DNA from: GW2011-AR18 sp038046085
Lineage (GTDB): Archaea; Nanobdellota; Nanobdellia; SCGC-AAA011-G17; GW2011-AR18
Direction: 5' to 3'
DNA length: 38,634 nt
Assembly (NCBI GenBank): GCA_038046085.1
Contig: JBBSWW010000005.1
Coordinates: forward strand, 1 to 38,634
Shown here piece after piece: positions 23,113 through 30,436 of this stretch (position 1 is its first letter; each line of letters begins with the position of its first letter). The notes under the pieces were generated by a model, which was not told the DNA's origin, did no database searches, and worked only from the letters and a program-made list of their open reading frames with translations. Made by a program: the position numbers and the translations under genes.

Positions 23113-23591
23113 TCCTTTCTTTTCATTATAAAAACAATTACAGTTATGAATATCAGTACTAGTATTGCAAATCCTATCTTTGATCTTGTTGTGAAATACA
23201 TTATTGTTGATCTGAAAGTAGTTAGTGTTGCAGCTATGAATAATCCATACATCACACTATCATTTAATTTTAATAATAATGCAGCTCCGATTGTCAATAA
23301 GCAGAATAACACTATAGCTAAATATTTCCAACCATCATATGTTCTTTTCTGTTTTTCATAATCTTGTTGTATCTTTGTCTGTTCCTCTTGGCATTTATTT
23401 ATCTGTTCCTGTGTAACATTATCATATCCATTTACAGGCATAGGTTTTGCTAGATAGCAGTCTTTATACATTGGATAATTTGTATAATCATATTGTGGGA
23501 AGAATATATTTGCTCCCATGAATACTAATGGTATATATAGAATAATAATTATAGCTGCAAATAATATCCTTTTCCAGGTTGTTCCTTTCAT
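23109..23591 (-). CDS. Membrane protein of unknown function
   Basis: Protein of 160 residues with about four hydrophobic helices: one at the N terminus (about 9-30) and three in the second half. Between them lies a hydrophilic extracytoplasmic loop of about 60 residues with a Cys pair (DCYLAKP and NKCQEEQ) and a Gln/Lys-rich helix. The extracytoplasmic Cys could form a disulfide. No family recognised. It precedes no operon partner closely; tgt is 34 nt upstream on the same strand and could be cotranscribed. Confidence 0.55.
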   Translation of the reverse strand: MKGTTWKRILFAAIIIILYIPLVFMGANIFFPQYDYTNYPMYKDCYLAKPMPVNGYDNVTQEQINKCQEEQTKIQQDYEKQKRTYDGWKYLAIVLFCLLTIGAALLLKLNDSVMYGLFIAATLTTFRSTIMYFTTRSKIGFAILVLIFITVIVFIMKRKD

Positions 23592-23625
23592 ATCTATATT
23601 TACTTTTATTCTTATTTAAAGCTTT

Positions 23626-24753
23626 TTAATTATAAGTAAACTTAGTAATCTTCTTCTCATTTAGTTTATAATTATTAAAGAATTCTTTTTTAAAATCTTT
23701 AAACTCATTTTTCTCTATTGATTTTCTTATGTTTTTCATTAAGTTCTGTATAAAATATAGATTATGTATGCTTCCGTATCTCTCTTTTATAGGTTCATGT
23801 GTTCTATACAGGTGATGTATGAATGCTTTGCTATAATTTTTACATACAGAACATTTACAATTTTCATCTAATGGTTCTTCTTCATCCCTGTACATTGCTT
23901 TTTCTATGTTAATCTTTCCTATTGATGTAAATATTCCTCCATGTCTTGCATTCATTGTTGGGAATCTTGAATCAAAAGCATCTACTCCTAATTCTACTGA
24001 TGTTACTATATCTTCTGGACTTCCTACTCCCATTAAGTATCTTGGTTTTTCTTTATCTAAATGTTTTGTACTAAATTTTATTGTGTTATACATTAGTTCT
24101 CTTCCTTCACCTATTCCTAATCCTCCTAATGCTATTCCATCAAAATCTAGTTTATTTATGAACTTACAACTTTTTTCTCTTAATTCTTTGAATGTTCCAC
24201 CCTGGCATATTCCAAATAATAATTGTTTTTTATCACTATGTGACTTTACACATCTTTCTGCCCATAAATGTGTTATTCTTGTACATTCTGCAATATACTC
24301 TTCATTATTTCCGTAATGTGGTACGTAATCTAATGCCATTGCAACATCTGATCCTATCTCTTTTTCTATTTCCATTATATCTTCAGGTGTAAAAAATTTA
24401 ACACTTCCATCATATGGATTCTTGAAATGCACTCCTTTCTCATCTGCTTTATGTAAGAATGCTTTGCTTAATATCTGGAATCCTCCTGAATCTGTAAATA
24501 TTGTCTTATTCCATCTCATGAATTTGTGTATTCCATTAAATTTCTGTAAAATATCTAATCCAGGTTTTAAATGTAATACAAATGCATTTGCAATTATTGC
24601 CTCTGTTCCTATCTCCTCTAGATCTTTAGGACTTACAGCTTTTGGAGTTCCCTTTGTTGCTATTGGCATGAAGAAAGGAGTTTTAACAACACCATGTCTT
24701 GTCTTTAACGTTCCTGTTCTTGCTTCTTTATCTTGTGAACTTATCTTGAACAT
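23626..24753 (-). CDS. tgt: tRNA-guanine transglycosylase, short bacterial/eukaryotic type
   Basis: Swaps a guanine of tRNA for a 7-deazaguanine base. The length of 375 residues equals the bacterial enzyme; archaeal ArcTGT is much longer, with C-terminal C2 and PUA domains that are absent here. Key residues: Asp88 in FTDSGGFQ, Asp142 in LDYVP, GGLGIGE (210-216), the nucleophile Asp261 in FDSRFPTMNARHG, and the zinc site CKCSVC (299-304) plus a His near 313. The residue after Asp-Tyr is Val144, where bacterial preQ1 enzymes have Cys158 and eukaryotic queuine enzymes Val. This suggests queuine-type pocket selectivity and a G34 target, not archaeosine at G15; that is inference from one residue. 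Confidence 0.88.
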   Translation of the reverse strand: MFKISSQDKEARTGTLKTRHGVVKTPFFMPIATKGTPKAVSPKDLEEIGTEAIIANAFVLHLKPGLDILQKFNGIHKFMRWNKTIFTDSGGFQILSKAFLHKADEKGVHFKNPYDGSVKFFTPEDIMEIEKEIGSDVAMALDYVPHYGNNEEYIAECTRITHLWAERCVKSHSDKKQLLFGICQGGTFKELREKSCKFINKLDFDGIALGGLGIGEGRELMYNTIKFSTKHLDKEKPRYLMGVGSPEDIVTSVELGVDAFDSRFPTMNARHGGIFTSIGKINIEKAMYRDEEEPLDENCKCSVCKNYSKAFIHHLYRTHEPIKERYGSIHNLYFIQNLMKNIRKSIEKNEFKDFKKEFFNNYKLNEKKITKFTYN

Positions 24754-24833
24754 GAATTAGAGAATTTTTCTTGTGTTTATAAAATTATTTTTATTTCAAA
24801 ACATTTATAATCTATAATTAATCTAAGATTTCT

Positions 24834-25367
24834 ATGACATTAGTAACAAGTGTTTCATGGTTATTATCTTTTCTGACTTTAGTTGGTGATATTCTTATAT
24901 TAATATTCTTATTGACATTAATATTTTCTAAAAAGAGATTTATCTCATTGAAGAACTTTATTGGGGAGAATGCTTTATTCTTTGCTTTCATAGTCTCATT
25001 GATTGCTACTTCTGGAAGTTTATTCTATTCTGACATTGCTAAATATGATCCTTGTAAGTTATGCTGGTTACAGAGAATTTTCATGTACCCTCAGGTTTTA
25101 TTGTTAGGTATTGCTATGTTTAAGAAAGATCATAAGATTTCAGATTATATTATTCCTATGTCTATTATTGGTGCTTTGATTGCCTCTTATCATTATCTTG
25201 TACAGATTGAATTATTTGCTCCTCCTGCATGTTCTGCTGTTGGTTATTCTGTATCTTGTGCAACTAAGTTTGTTATGTCTTATGGTTATATCACAATCCC
25301 TATGATGGCATTGACTGCTTTTATTCTTATTATTCTTTGTATGTTGTGTTTAAGATATAAGAAATGA
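24834..25367 (+). CDS. dsbB: DsbB/BdbC-like disulfide oxidoreductase
   Basis: Membrane quinone-linked oxidase that re-oxidises a DsbA-type thiol oxidase. It has 177 residues and about five hydrophobic helices. The CxxC-W-Q-R signature is present as CKLCWLQRI, and the second Cys pair lies in the next outer loop (ACSAVGYSVSCATKF). An extra hydrophobic N-terminal helix and a KK-containing loop precede the core. No DsbA is in this window. It would serve the Cys-containing secreted proteins here (lipoprotein at 15777, PKD protein at 30437). Confidence 0.9.
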   Translation: MTLVTSVSWLLSFLTLVGDILILIFLLTLIFSKKRFISLKNFIGENALFFAFIVSLIATSGSLFYSDIAKYDPCKLCWLQRIFMYPQVLLLGIAMFKKDHKISDYIIPMSIIGALIASYHYLVQIELFAPPACSAVGYSVSCATKFVMSYGYITIPMMALTAFILIILCMLCLRYKK

Positions 25368-25405
25368 TTTAATTTTAGTTATACATTGTTAATAAGCCAA
25401 TAAAA

Positions 25406-25445
25406 CGGTCTTTGGACACTGGACACGACACAGACGCTCGCCAGG
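25406..25445. other. GC-rich block with ACAC-type short repeats
   Basis: This 40-nt noncoding stretch has 25 G/C bases, far above its surroundings. It contains near-repeats GGACACT, GGACACG, GACACA and GACGC, and a CTGG/CCAG pair (25420-25423 with 25441-25444) that could close a hairpin. It lies between dsbB and the BRO gene promoter and is unexplained. Confidence 0.35.
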
Positions 25446-25455
25446 TTTATATATT
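25446..25455 (+). promoter_or_regulatory. TATA box of the BRO/DinD gene
   Basis: TTTATATATT lies 20-29 nt before the ATG at 25475, directly after the GC-rich block. Confidence 0.5.
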
Positions 25456-25474
25456 CTAAATCCTATTATATCTT

Positions 25475-26314
25475 ATGGAATCTAATAATCATCTTGCAGT
25501 TTTTGAAGGTAAGAATATAAGAAAAACGTGGTATAATCATGAGTGGTGGTTTTCTGTTGTTGATATTGTTCAAGCTTTGACTGATGAAGTTGATTTTCAA
25601 ATTGCTAGAAAAAATTGGAATAAAATAAGTCAGAGACTAAAAGAAGAGGGAAGTGAAGCGGTGACAAATTGTCACCAGTTGAAATTAATAGCTGAAGATG
25701 GTAAATTAAGAGAAACTGATTGTATTAACACAGAAGGTGCTTTTAGGATTATTCAATCAATTCCTTCTAAAAAAGCAGAACCTTTCAAGTTATGGCTTGC
25801 TCAAGTTGGTTACGAAAGAGTCAAAGAGATAGAGAATCCAGAACTAGCTCAGGATAGGATGAAGAAACTTTATGAGATGAAAGGTTATCCTAAAGAATGG
25901 ATTGATAAGAGATTAAGAGGTATAGCGATAAGGCAAGAATTGACTGATGAATGGAAGAATAGAAATGTTAAAGAAAATAATGAGTATGCTATATTGACTA
26001 ACGAAATATCTAAGGCTACTTTCGGAAAAACAGTTGATGAATATATAAAGTTTAAAGGCTTGAATAGAGAAAATTTAAGAGATCATATGAATGACTGGGA
26101 ATTGATTCTTACTATGATTGGCGAAAAAGCAACAACAGATATCACTAAAGTAAAAGATTCTCAAGGTTTTGAAGAATGTAAAGATTCTGCTGTTGAAGGT
26201 GGAAATATAGCTAAGAATACTCGTAAAGAACTTGAAAATAAGTTAGGTAAATCTATTGTTTCTGATGAAAACTATTTAGGTTTAGATAAAAAGAAAAAAC
26301 TAGTTAAAAATTAA
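25475..26314 (+). CDS. BRO-N / DinD-like protein
   Basis: Protein of 279 residues. Residues 1 to about 115 are a BRO-N (phage antirepressor-type) domain: WWFSVVDIVQALTD, then KLRETDCINTEGAFRIIQSI. The second part matches DNA-damage-inducible protein D (DinD) of bacteria: WIDKRLRGIAIRQELTDEW, EISKATFGKTVDEY, KGLNRENLRDHM and a Lys-rich end. DinD family members are LexA-regulated or phage-related in bacteria; no LexA site applies here. The gene stops one base before the tRNA-Gly gene. A paralogue with its middle deleted lies at 3854-4244, about 70% identical over readable stretches by eye. Both are probably mobile-element or virus derived. Confidence 0.8.
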   Translation: MESNNHLAVFEGKNIRKTWYNHEWWFSVVDIVQALTDEVDFQIARKNWNKISQRLKEEGSEAVTNCHQLKLIAEDGKLRETDCINTEGAFRIIQSIPSKKAEPFKLWLAQVGYERVKEIENPELAQDRMKKLYEMKGYPKEWIDKRLRGIAIRQELTDEWKNRNVKENNEYAILTNEISKATFGKTVDEYIKFKGLNRENLRDHMNDWELILTMIGEKATTDITKVKDSQGFEECKDSAVEGGNIAKNTRKELENKLGKSIVSDENYLGLDKKKKLVKN

Positions 26315-26335
26315 ATGCACCAGCCGGGATTTGAA

Positions 26336-26367
26336 TATCCGAACATTAAGTTTTAATCTTAACATTT
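26336..26367 (-). other. tRNA-Gly intron, T-loop (position 53/54)
   Basis: 32-nt intron with a complete hBHBh' motif: outer helix TTGA/TCAA, bulge TA|T, central helix TCCG/CGGA, bulge GG|A, inner helix AATGTTAAG/CTTAATGTT (9 pairs, two G-U). The cuts land exactly between G53 and T54. Confidence 0.88.
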
Positions 26368-26382
26368 CCCGGATCAAGAGCT

Positions 26383-26395
26383 TACCTCTCTATAA
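26383..26395 (-). other. tRNA-Gly intron, canonical 37/38
   Basis: 13-nt intron TTATAGAGAGGTA. The central helix pairs exon CTTC with intron GAGG (one G-U), bulges CA|T and TA|A, and the outer helix is the anticodon stem. Confidence 0.85.
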
Positions 26396-26457
26396 TGGAA
26401 GGCTCTAATGCTAACCGTTACACCACTGGTGCATATTTTTTGTTATTAAACTTTTAA

Positions 26458-26970
26458 TTATAAACCTTTCCATTGATCTTTAACAACATAATTCACTTCT
26501 ACAAGTCCGCTATCATAATGTTTTGTTTCTATCAGTTCTAGTTTTATCTCATTTTTTATATCTTTGAAAAGTTCTTTTCCTTGACCTATTATTATTGGGT
26601 GTATGAATATTTTCATTTCATTTATTAAATTATTATTAAGTAATATGCTTACTATTTCACTTCCACCAACTAGCCACATATCTTTTCCTTCTTGTTTTTT
26701 TAATTCTTTGATAAAATCTACAGGTGACTGTATATATTCAACTTTATTATTATTCCTGCTGAATACAATTATTTTCTTATCTTTGAAAGGCTCTTTTTCT
26801 AGTTTTAATGCTATATCATATGTTTTTCTTCCCATTATGACTGTATCAACTGAATTATAGAATGCTTTATATCCATAATCTTGATCATGGAACAACCAGT
26901 CCATTTCATCATTCTTTCCAGCTATGAATCCATCAAGGCTCGTTGCTATGAATAATATTATTTTTCTCAT
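26458..26970 (-). CDS. DHFR/RibD C-terminal-like reductase
   Basis: Reductase of the dihydrofolate reductase superfamily, 170 residues, closest to the YyaP/YwjB-like RibD C-terminal group. KIILFIATSLDGFIAGKNDEMDWL is family-typical in its first 20 residues; VIMGRKTYD (44-52) is the NADPH-binding region and MWLVGGSEIV (about 98-107) the GG loop. It could reduce dihydrofolate or another pterin/flavin precursor; the substrate is uncertain. It diverges from the P-type ATPase gene. Its stop lies 26 nt before the tRNA-Gly 5' end. Confidence 0.82.
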   Translation of the reverse strand: MRKIILFIATSLDGFIAGKNDEMDWLFHDQDYGYKAFYNSVDTVIMGRKTYDIALKLEKEPFKDKKIIVFSRNNNKVEYIQSPVDFIKELKKQEGKDMWLVGGSEIVSILLNNNLINEMKIFIHPIIIGQGKELFKDIKNEIKLELIETKHYDSGLVEVNYVVKDQWKGL

Positions 26971-27043
26971 ACTATCTAAAAATTTCTTATGTTTATATCA
27001 CTTTTCACAAACCTTAATAAATCATTATACAATAAGATATAAT

Positions 27044-29620
27044 ATGTTTTATAAGTTATCAGTAAAAGAGGTTCTTAATGAGTTACACTCTTCTGTTAAT
27101 GGATTATCTATTTCTGAAGCTAAGAATAGACTATTGAAATATGGCAAGAATGAGATACTTAACACTAAAAAATTTTCTATATTAAGATTATTTATATCTC
27201 AGTTCCAGAACTTTATTATTTATGTATTATTGGTTGCTGTTCTTCTATCATTGCTTTTTTCTGAATATAATGATGCTATTGTTATTGGTATTGTAATTAT
27301 TATAAATACTCTTTTAGGTTTCTTTCAAGAATTTAAAGCAGAGAAAGCTATTGAATCTTTGAATAAATTATCTTCACCTATGGCTTTGGTTCTTCGTAAT
27401 AATAAAAATATTAAGATTCCATCTAATGAGGTTGTTCCTGGTGATATTATCATTATTAATGAGGGTTCTATTATCCCTGCTGATGCTCGTATTATTGAAT
27501 CTGTTTCTATGTTATTGAACGAATCATCTCTTACTGGAGAGTCCCTTCCTGTATCTAAGGATATTAATCTGATTAACAAGGAATGTATTATATCTGATCG
27601 TAAGAATATGGTATTTTTAGGGACTTCATGTGTTAATGGTCATGGTCAAGCAATAGTAGTTTCTACAGGTTTTAGTACTGAGATTGGTAAGATTGCTAAG
27701 GATATTCAAAAGTCTGGAGAAAAATTTACTCCTTTACAAAAGCAGATATCAAAACTTGGTATTTTTATTACTATTATTGTTTTATTCATCATAACTTCAA
27801 TATTCTTACTAGATCTGTTCTCTGGTGATTCTTTATTGAATTCTTTTTTCACATCATTAGCATTGGCAGTTGCTGCTATTCCTGAAGGTCTTCCAGCAAT
27901 TATTACTATTACTCTAGCCCTATCTACTCAGGTCATGCTTAAGAAGAATGTTCTTATCAGGAGATTATCTTCTGTTGAGACTCTTGGTTCTACTAATATT
28001 ATCTGTACTGATAAGACTGGTACTCTGACTAAGAATGAGATGACTGTCTCTAAGATATTTGTTAATGATAAATTATTGAATGTTTCAGGTTCTGGTTATT
28101 CTCTATCTGGCAAGATATTATTTAATAATAAAGAATATAATCCAAGATTGATTGAAAACTTCCTTACTATATGTTTTAACTGTCATAATGCTTCTCTTCA
28201 TGGTGATTCTGATCCTACTGAGAAAGCATTGATTGTTTTATCTAAGAAAGCTGGTTTTGATAAACATTATTCCAGGATTAAGGAAATTCCATTTAGTTCA
28301 GAATCTAAATTTATGCTTACTGTTAATGAAATAAATAATCATGATGTTTCTTTGATAAAAGGTGCTCCTGAAGTTATTTTATCTAGATGTAAATTTATTG
28401 AGATTGATAATAAAATTAAGCACTTATCCTCTAATGATATTAAAGACTTGATGAAAGTTTATGATTCTATGGCATCTGATGCTCTTCGTGTTCTGGCTTT
28501 TGCTTATTCTAAGAACTCTAAAGATTTTATTTTTGTTGGTTTTGCCGGTATGATTGATCCTCCGCGTGATGAAGTTAAGAAATCTATTATGGAATGTAAT
28601 AATGCAGGTATTCGTGTTGTTATGATTACTGGTGATTATGAACTTACTGCTAAGGCTATTGGTTCTATGGTTGGTATCAAGGGTGATATTATCAATGGTA
28701 AGACTCTGGAATCTATGTCTATTAAAGATTTAGAAAAAGTTGTTGATAAAGTCTCTATCTATGCTCGTGTCAATCCTGAACATAAAGCTAAGATACTTCA
28801 GGCTTTGAAGAATAAGGGACATATTGTTGCAATGACTGGTGATGGTGTTAATGATGCTCCTGCCTTGAAAAGAGCTGATATCGGTATCTCTGTTGGTTCT
28901 GGTACTGATGTTGCTAAGCAGGCTTCTGATATGGTTTTATTGGATGATAATTTTACTTCTATTGTTTCAGCTGTCAGGGAATGTCGTGGTATTTATTCTA
29001 ATCTTAAGAAGTTTATAAAATTTTTATTCTCTACAAATCTTGCTGAAGTATTGATTATATTACTCTCTATACTACTTGGTGTTCCTCTTCCTTTGATTGC
29101 TATTCAGATCCTTGTTATTAACCTTTTAACAGATTCTCTTCCAGCTCTTGCTCTTGGTGTTGATCCTGTTAATTCTTCAGTTATGAATTCTCCTCCTAGA
29201 AAAATAGATGAGAAGATATTATCTAAAAAAGATATTCCGAGTTTATTATTTGAGAGTTTAATTATTACACTTAGTGTTCTTTCTATGTTTTTAATTTATT
29301 ATAAATCTAATTCATTGATTTATGCACAGACTGTTGCTTTCTCTGTAATGGTATTTGCTGAGCTATTTAATTCATTGAACTATAGGCTTGGCAATTCTTC
29401 ACTATTTTCTATGGAATTTTTTAAGAATAGACCTTTATTATTGGCTATTATAATCTCTGTTATAGTCCAGTTATCAATAGTTTACATATTTAATTCACTA
29501 TTTAGCACAGTTCCGTTGTTATTATCTGATCTATTATTAGTTATTTTAGCATCAAGTATTGTATTATTGATTAAAGAACCGTTTAAGTTATTTAATAAAA
29601 CAAAATATATTATGAATTAA
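27044..29620 (+). CDS. P-type (P2, Ca2+-like) cation-transporting ATPase
   Basis: Ion pump of 858 residues. The start at 27044 (MFYKLSVKEVLNEL) has a TATA-like element upstream and gives the family N terminus; an earlier ATG at 26924 would add 40 residues on top of the divergent gene. Landmarks: actuator TGES (164-167), phosphorylation site DKTGT with Asp323, KGAPE in the nucleotide domain, TGDGVNDAP (from 598), and the membrane motif PEGLP, typical of SERCA-like Ca2+ ATPases. About ten membrane helices. Ca2+ is favoured, but Na+/K+ or Mn2+ pumps share many features. Confidence 0.93.
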   Translation: MFYKLSVKEVLNELHSSVNGLSISEAKNRLLKYGKNEILNTKKFSILRLFISQFQNFIIYVLLVAVLLSLLFSEYNDAIVIGIVIIINTLLGFFQEFKAEKAIESLNKLSSPMALVLRNNKNIKIPSNEVVPGDIIIINEGSIIPADARIIESVSMLLNESSLTGESLPVSKDINLINKECIISDRKNMVFLGTSCVNGHGQAIVVSTGFSTEIGKIAKDIQKSGEKFTPLQKQISKLGIFITIIVLFIITSIFLLDLFSGDSLLNSFFTSLALAVAAIPEGLPAIITITLALSTQVMLKKNVLIRRLSSVETLGSTNIICTDKTGTLTKNEMTVSKIFVNDKLLNVSGSGYSLSGKILFNNKEYNPRLIENFLTICFNCHNASLHGDSDPTEKALIVLSKKAGFDKHYSRIKEIPFSSESKFMLTVNEINNHDVSLIKGAPEVILSRCKFIEIDNKIKHLSSNDIKDLMKVYDSMASDALRVLAFAYSKNSKDFIFVGFAGMIDPPRDEVKKSIMECNNAGIRVVMITGDYELTAKAIGSMVGIKGDIINGKTLESMSIKDLEKVVDKVSIYARVNPEHKAKILQALKNKGHIVAMTGDGVNDAPALKRADIGISVGSGTDVAKQASDMVLLDDNFTSIVSAVRECRGIYSNLKKFIKFLFSTNLAEVLIILLSILLGVPLPLIAIQILVINLLTDSLPALALGVDPVNSSVMNSPPRKIDEKILSKKDIPSLLFESLIITLSVLSMFLIYYKSNSLIYAQTVAFSVMVFAELFNSLNYRLGNSSLFSMEFFKNRPLLLAIIISVIVQLSIVYIFNSLFSTVPLLLSDLLLVILASSIVLLIKEPFKLFNKTKYIMN

Positions 29621-29657
29621 ACATAACATTTTAAATCAATATGATAAAATATTTTCT

Positions 29658-30434
29658 ATGGAATTTCCGGAAATAGTTCTTGAGGGTTTTGAAGGAAGAG
29701 AAGAAGCATTGAATAGAATAAAGAGGTATATCCATAAAAAAACTCCTGTCATGTATTATAGAACAACAGACCTTATTCATTCTAGAAGGGTTCTTTGGCA
29801 TCTTGAAGAAGCACTTTCACATATTGTTTCTGTTTATGGAAAGAAATTTGATGTTGATTTTACCAGGACTTTAGCTTTTGTTCATGATGATGCTGAGATT
29901 ATAAATGGAGATGTCCAGCTTCGTGATAAAGAAAGAATGACTCCTGAGGAGCTTGATGCTTTAGCAAAGAAAGAACGTGAGGCTATTCCTTTGGTTGTTA
30001 GAATGTATTCTCAAATAGCTAATGGTTATGATTATTCAATGTTGCTTCATGCAACTAAGGATAAAATCAGCTTAGAAGCACAGTTTGTATCGTTTTTCGA
30101 TAAGTTTGATGGTGCTGGTGAAGCCTGGCATGAACTATGGGCAGGTAATAAGTATTTTTTAACTCCTGCAGGTGGATCTGATGGAAATGATGGTTATATT
30201 AGAAGATTGAGAGAGTTCCCTAAAAAATATCCTGCTCTAATTAATTTTTTTGAAGAATTTCCAGATTATATTCCTGAACATTTTGATTTTGATTCTGTGC
30301 TTAAAAATGGGAAATTGCACACAAGAGAGACTTTAGGAGAAAATAGTGGTTACGAACCTTATAAAAAATGGAAAAGAACAATTATAAGAAGGGAGGGAAT
30401 TGAAAATCTTTTAACTCAATTAGAACATGAATAG
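29658..30434 (+). CDS. HD-domain phosphohydrolase (YfbR/HDDC2-like)
   Basis: Metal-dependent HD hydrolase of 258 residues. His41 (IHSRRV), His76-Asp77 (FVHDDAE), Glu80 and Asp85 (NGD) keep the spacing of E. coli YfbR residues His33, His68-Asp69, Glu72 and Asp77; a later Asp near 148 (FFDKFD) completes the set. YfbR removes phosphate from 5'-deoxynucleotides. The C-terminal ~80 residues are an extension (EHFDFDSVLKNGKLHTRET) not seen in YfbR. A role in degrading (p)ppGpp cannot be excluded but is not indicated. Located 38 nt after the ATPase gene. Confidence 0.78.
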   Translation: MEFPEIVLEGFEGREEALNRIKRYIHKKTPVMYYRTTDLIHSRRVLWHLEEALSHIVSVYGKKFDVDFTRTLAFVHDDAEIINGDVQLRDKERMTPEELDALAKKEREAIPLVVRMYSQIANGYDYSMLLHATKDKISLEAQFVSFFDKFDGAGEAWHELWAGNKYFLTPAGGSDGNDGYIRRLREFPKKYPALINFFEEFPDYIPEHFDFDSVLKNGKLHTRETLGENSGYEPYKKWKRTIIRREGIENLLTQLEHE

Positions 30435-30436
30435 TA

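Larger units (their letters stand above)
26316..26432 (-). tRNA. tRNA-Gly(UCC) with anticodon-loop and T-loop introns
   Basis: On the minus strand the acceptor arms GCACCAG and CTGGTGC pair perfectly; A73, no CCA encoded. The anticodon stem AGAGC/GCTCT closes loop C-T-TCC-A-A after removal of a 13-nt intron at 37/38. The T arm CCGGG TTCAAAT CCCGG forms only after removal of a 32-nt intron at 53/54. With both gone the sequence is a standard archaeal tRNA-Gly. Its 3' end touches the end of the BRO/DinD gene. Confidence 0.9.

Noticed and set aside
26924..27043. Upstream ATG giving the P-type ATPase 40 extra residues
   Set aside because: It overlaps the start of the divergent DHFR-like gene; the ATG at 27044 gives the family N terminus with a TATA-like element before it.
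29658..30434. HD protein as the missing (p)ppGpp hydrolase
   Set aside because: Its residue spacing fits YfbR-type nucleotidases better than MESH1/SpoT hydrolases, and the RxSGxPY-type region of alarmone hydrolases is absent.
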